A DNA stretch of 64,000 bases from the NCBI GenBank assembly GCA_963667435.1, contig OY763414.1, forward strand, positions 3,348,001 through 3,412,000, written 5' to 3'. The stretch is from Marispirochaeta sp963667435. Lineage in GTDB: Bacteria; Spirochaetota; Spirochaetia; JC444; Marispirochaetaceae. The notes below the pieces were generated by a model that ran no database searches, was not told the origin of the DNA, and saw nothing but the letters and a program-made list of their open reading frames with translations. The stretch's first letter is position 1. Each line of letters starts with the position of its first letter. Positions 62,439-64,000 of the stretch are shown piece by piece. The position numbers and the translations under genes are program-made.

Positions 62439-63452
62439 TCAACGTTCCCGCTGCAGTTTCTCTTCCAGAAACTGCCGTACAGCAGGATTCTCTATTTCGC
62501 CTATCTTTTCCCGGGCTTTTTCAAATTCGCCCCTCTCTATCAGAAAGTATGGATCATCGATATGGTCAGTCGTATAATACGGAGATTCAAAGGCATATTT
62601 AAACAGAGCGGCCCAGGTGTCCAGGGGTAGAGAAGGTCCGTGATAACGGGAGATCAGGTCTTCAAAAAAGAATCTGATTGGAGAAATCCCGGTTTTTCTG
62701 CAGTCGAACCGAAAGAAATGCCGGCGGTGATTCTTGAAATCAAGCATAAGCAGTTCACACCCCGGGTACTGCCAGGTGAAATACTGGATATGCATCGGCC
62801 TGATTCCCTGAAGACTGTAATTATCAATAAAATCCTCCGGTACAAAGCGGTTGAATATCCCATCGCTGGTTTCCTGGAGGTCGTAGTATCCTTGATAGCT
62901 TTTCCCCCGTCCGGCAGGGATGGGCACCGCAAAAACGGCCCCCTGGATTTCCCGTTCTTTGTTTTCATCAAAAACCCGGATAACCGGAGAAATATCCGCT
63001 TCCGGATCAAGCAGTGTCGGAACCCCGGAATGCTGCAGGGTAAATTGAAAAGGACTGTGGTAAGCGGCAATCCAGTTAATTCGTGCATCAATACAGGCGA
63101 TTACCATGATTATTGCGGTATAGATAACCATGGCAGTTCTAACCTTCCGGTTTTTTATCATTCGGATAAAGTAGAATAGAAAGAACCCATACAGAATAAG
63201 GATTAAAAGATCATGGATGATTAGATCATAATGGTAGATATAATTATTATTAATCTCAGGCGGGGGGCTGCCGTATGAATAGGTACGGCTCATCGCCTCC
63301 AGGGAGCTGAGTGGAATGGTGCGATAGCGAAAACTCAGTTTGAAGCTGTCCGCACCGAAGCCGTCAATTACGCTTAAAACAAGCAGGGTCTGCAGTACAA
63401 GGGCCGCAGTCACGAGCATCTTGAATTTGCGGCTTTGTATGAAATTCTTCAT
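62439..63452 (-). CDS. Hypothetical membrane protein
   Basis: 337 residues with an N-terminal helix (MLVTAALVLQTLLVLSVI), two more helices around 78-120 (LLILILYGFFLFYFI; MVIYTAIIMVIACI) and a soluble C-terminal half rich in aromatic and acidic residues. No recognised family. It overlaps the upstream gene by 4 bp and belongs to the same minus-strand unit. Confidence 0.62.
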   Translation of the reverse strand: MKNFIQSRKFKMLVTAALVLQTLLVLSVIDGFGADSFKLSFRYRTIPLSSLEAMSRTYSYGSPPPEINNNYIYHYDLIIHDLLILILYGFFLFYFIRMIKNRKVRTAMVIYTAIIMVIACIDARINWIAAYHSPFQFTLQHSGVPTLLDPEADISPVIRVFDENKEREIQGAVFAVPIPAGRGKSYQGYYDLQETSDGIFNRFVPEDFIDNYSLQGIRPMHIQYFTWQYPGCELLMLDFKNHRRHFFRFDCRKTGISPIRFFFEDLISRYHGPSLPLDTWAALFKYAFESPYYTTDHIDDPYFLIERGEFEKAREKIGEIENPAVRQFLEEKLQRER

Positions 63453-64000
63453 TGTATAAATTTCCCTTCCGGTGTCAGCCTGAATTTGTAATGCCGGTTT
63501 TTTTCAAAGTTGGAAAGGTTTGCATGTCCCATTATTCCGGGGAAGTCAGGATCGTATAAACAGCCGGACTTGAGTTGTCCGGTTTCATGGAATTGCATGT
63601 TGAATTGAGAGGAGAGCTGTCGTTCCTTTCCGTCGGCAAATGTGTAAGAGCTGTCATGTTTTGCCTTTCCTTCCTTCAGGTTGCCGCTCTCATGAAAATA
63701 GGCGCCGTCCTTCAGATCCATGAGGACCCCAGAAACTTCAATGTAGTAGTCCTTGTAACTCCACTCTTTATGGATACTGTCTCTCCGCTCTTTGGAGAAA
63801 CTGAAGGAGCTTACTGTGCCGTCCGGATAAAAGCCTATGGAGTCACCCGGTTCAAGGTCCAGCTCAAACTGGGAGTTATCGAAGTGAAAAGGAGTTGCCA
63901 GGTGTCCACCGCCGAGAGTGCCTGTATCCGTACTAAGATGAATGTGGCCGGTAAAGCTGTACTCTTTTCCTTTTATTCCTACTGTTAAGGTTGATTTAAG
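63449..64000 (-). CDS. MORN/toxin-accessory-like repeat protein (5' end outside window)
   Basis: The frame is open to the right edge, so the true start lies beyond it. It continues upstream of the internal ATG at 63721 as RDSIHKEWSYKDYYIEVSGVLM. Visible repeats read YFHESGNLKEGKAK and QFHETGQLKSGCLY, the short antiparallel units of MORN-type proteins. Function unknown. Its stop overlaps the next gene, heading the unit that ends with the ankyrin protein. Confidence 0.65.
   Translation of the reverse strand, partial: LKSTLTVGIKGKEYSFTGHIHLSTDTGTLGGGHLATPFHFDNSQFELDLEPGDSIGFYPDGTVSSFSFSKERRDSIHKEWSYKDYYIEVSGVLMDLKDGAYFHESGNLKEGKAKHDSSYTFADGKERQLSSQFNMQFHETGQLKSGCLYDPDFPGIMGHANLSNFEKNRHYKFRLTPEGKFIQ

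Overview
The window reads as chromosomal DNA of a free-living, anaerobic or facultative bacterium of roughly 50% GC. The gene style suggests a spirochaete of the Spirochaeta/Sediminispirochaeta type: HWE-type histidine kinases, HD-GYP and hybrid kinases, List_Bact-repeat lipoproteins, and a galacturonokinase-like GHMP kinase. No rRNA or marker gene fixes the taxonomy, so this is inference.

Layout. 0-5 kb: a sensor kinase/response regulator pair, mobA, and a galacturonokinase-like/nucleotidyltransferase pair. 5-7.6 kb: a TetR-headed cluster with an outer-membrane-type protein (frameshifted) and a CPBP protease. 7.6-10.9 kb: a PrpR-type sigma-54 activator divergent from a good -24/-12 promoter that now drives a chimeric gene, the front of an NAD-binding oxidoreductase joined in frame to the back half of TctA. 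10.9-16.5 kb: a translationally coupled signalling operon (Cache lipoprotein, hybrid kinase, HD-GYP response regulator). 16.8-24.3 kb: a lipoprotein of ten beta-grasp repeats, a periplasmic-binding-protein histidine kinase, two beta-barrel proteins and a small secreted protein. 24.4-26.2 kb: an intact IS256-family element with an 8-bp target duplication, inserted in a ybaK-type deacylase gene that also carries a frameshift. 26.5-29.9 kb: a ferrous iron operon with a membrane-anchored DtxR/FeoA fusion and a feoB split by one in-frame stop.

29.9-46.9 kb looks like an accessory region. It starts with a 298-bp internally deleted IS3 relic. Next come a small membrane protein, a GH130 phosphorylase-like protein, a glycosyltransferase with a C-terminal helical domain, FtsH and a divergent Crp/Fnr regulator. 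A GGDEF-enzyme I fusion follows, then an IS66 element with a decayed IS3 nested inside it, a GC-rich chemotaxis receptor, a truncated IS3 and a broken tyrosine recombinase. The region ends at an initiator-type tRNA-Met, a typical integration site.

47-57 kb is metabolic: a xanthine/uracil-type permease, the two-subunit core of a molybdenum hydroxylase (no FAD subunit here), a THEP1-like NTPase, a MocA-like cytidylyltransferase, a FecCD-type ABC importer, a GNAT protein with a CxxC tail, and carbamate kinase. Together they suggest anaerobic purine use with molybdenum cofactor tailoring and ATP recovery from carbamoyl phosphate. 57-64 kb holds an exported ankyrin protein of about 1,130 residues and a minus-strand run of exported or membrane proteins of unknown function that continues past the right edge.
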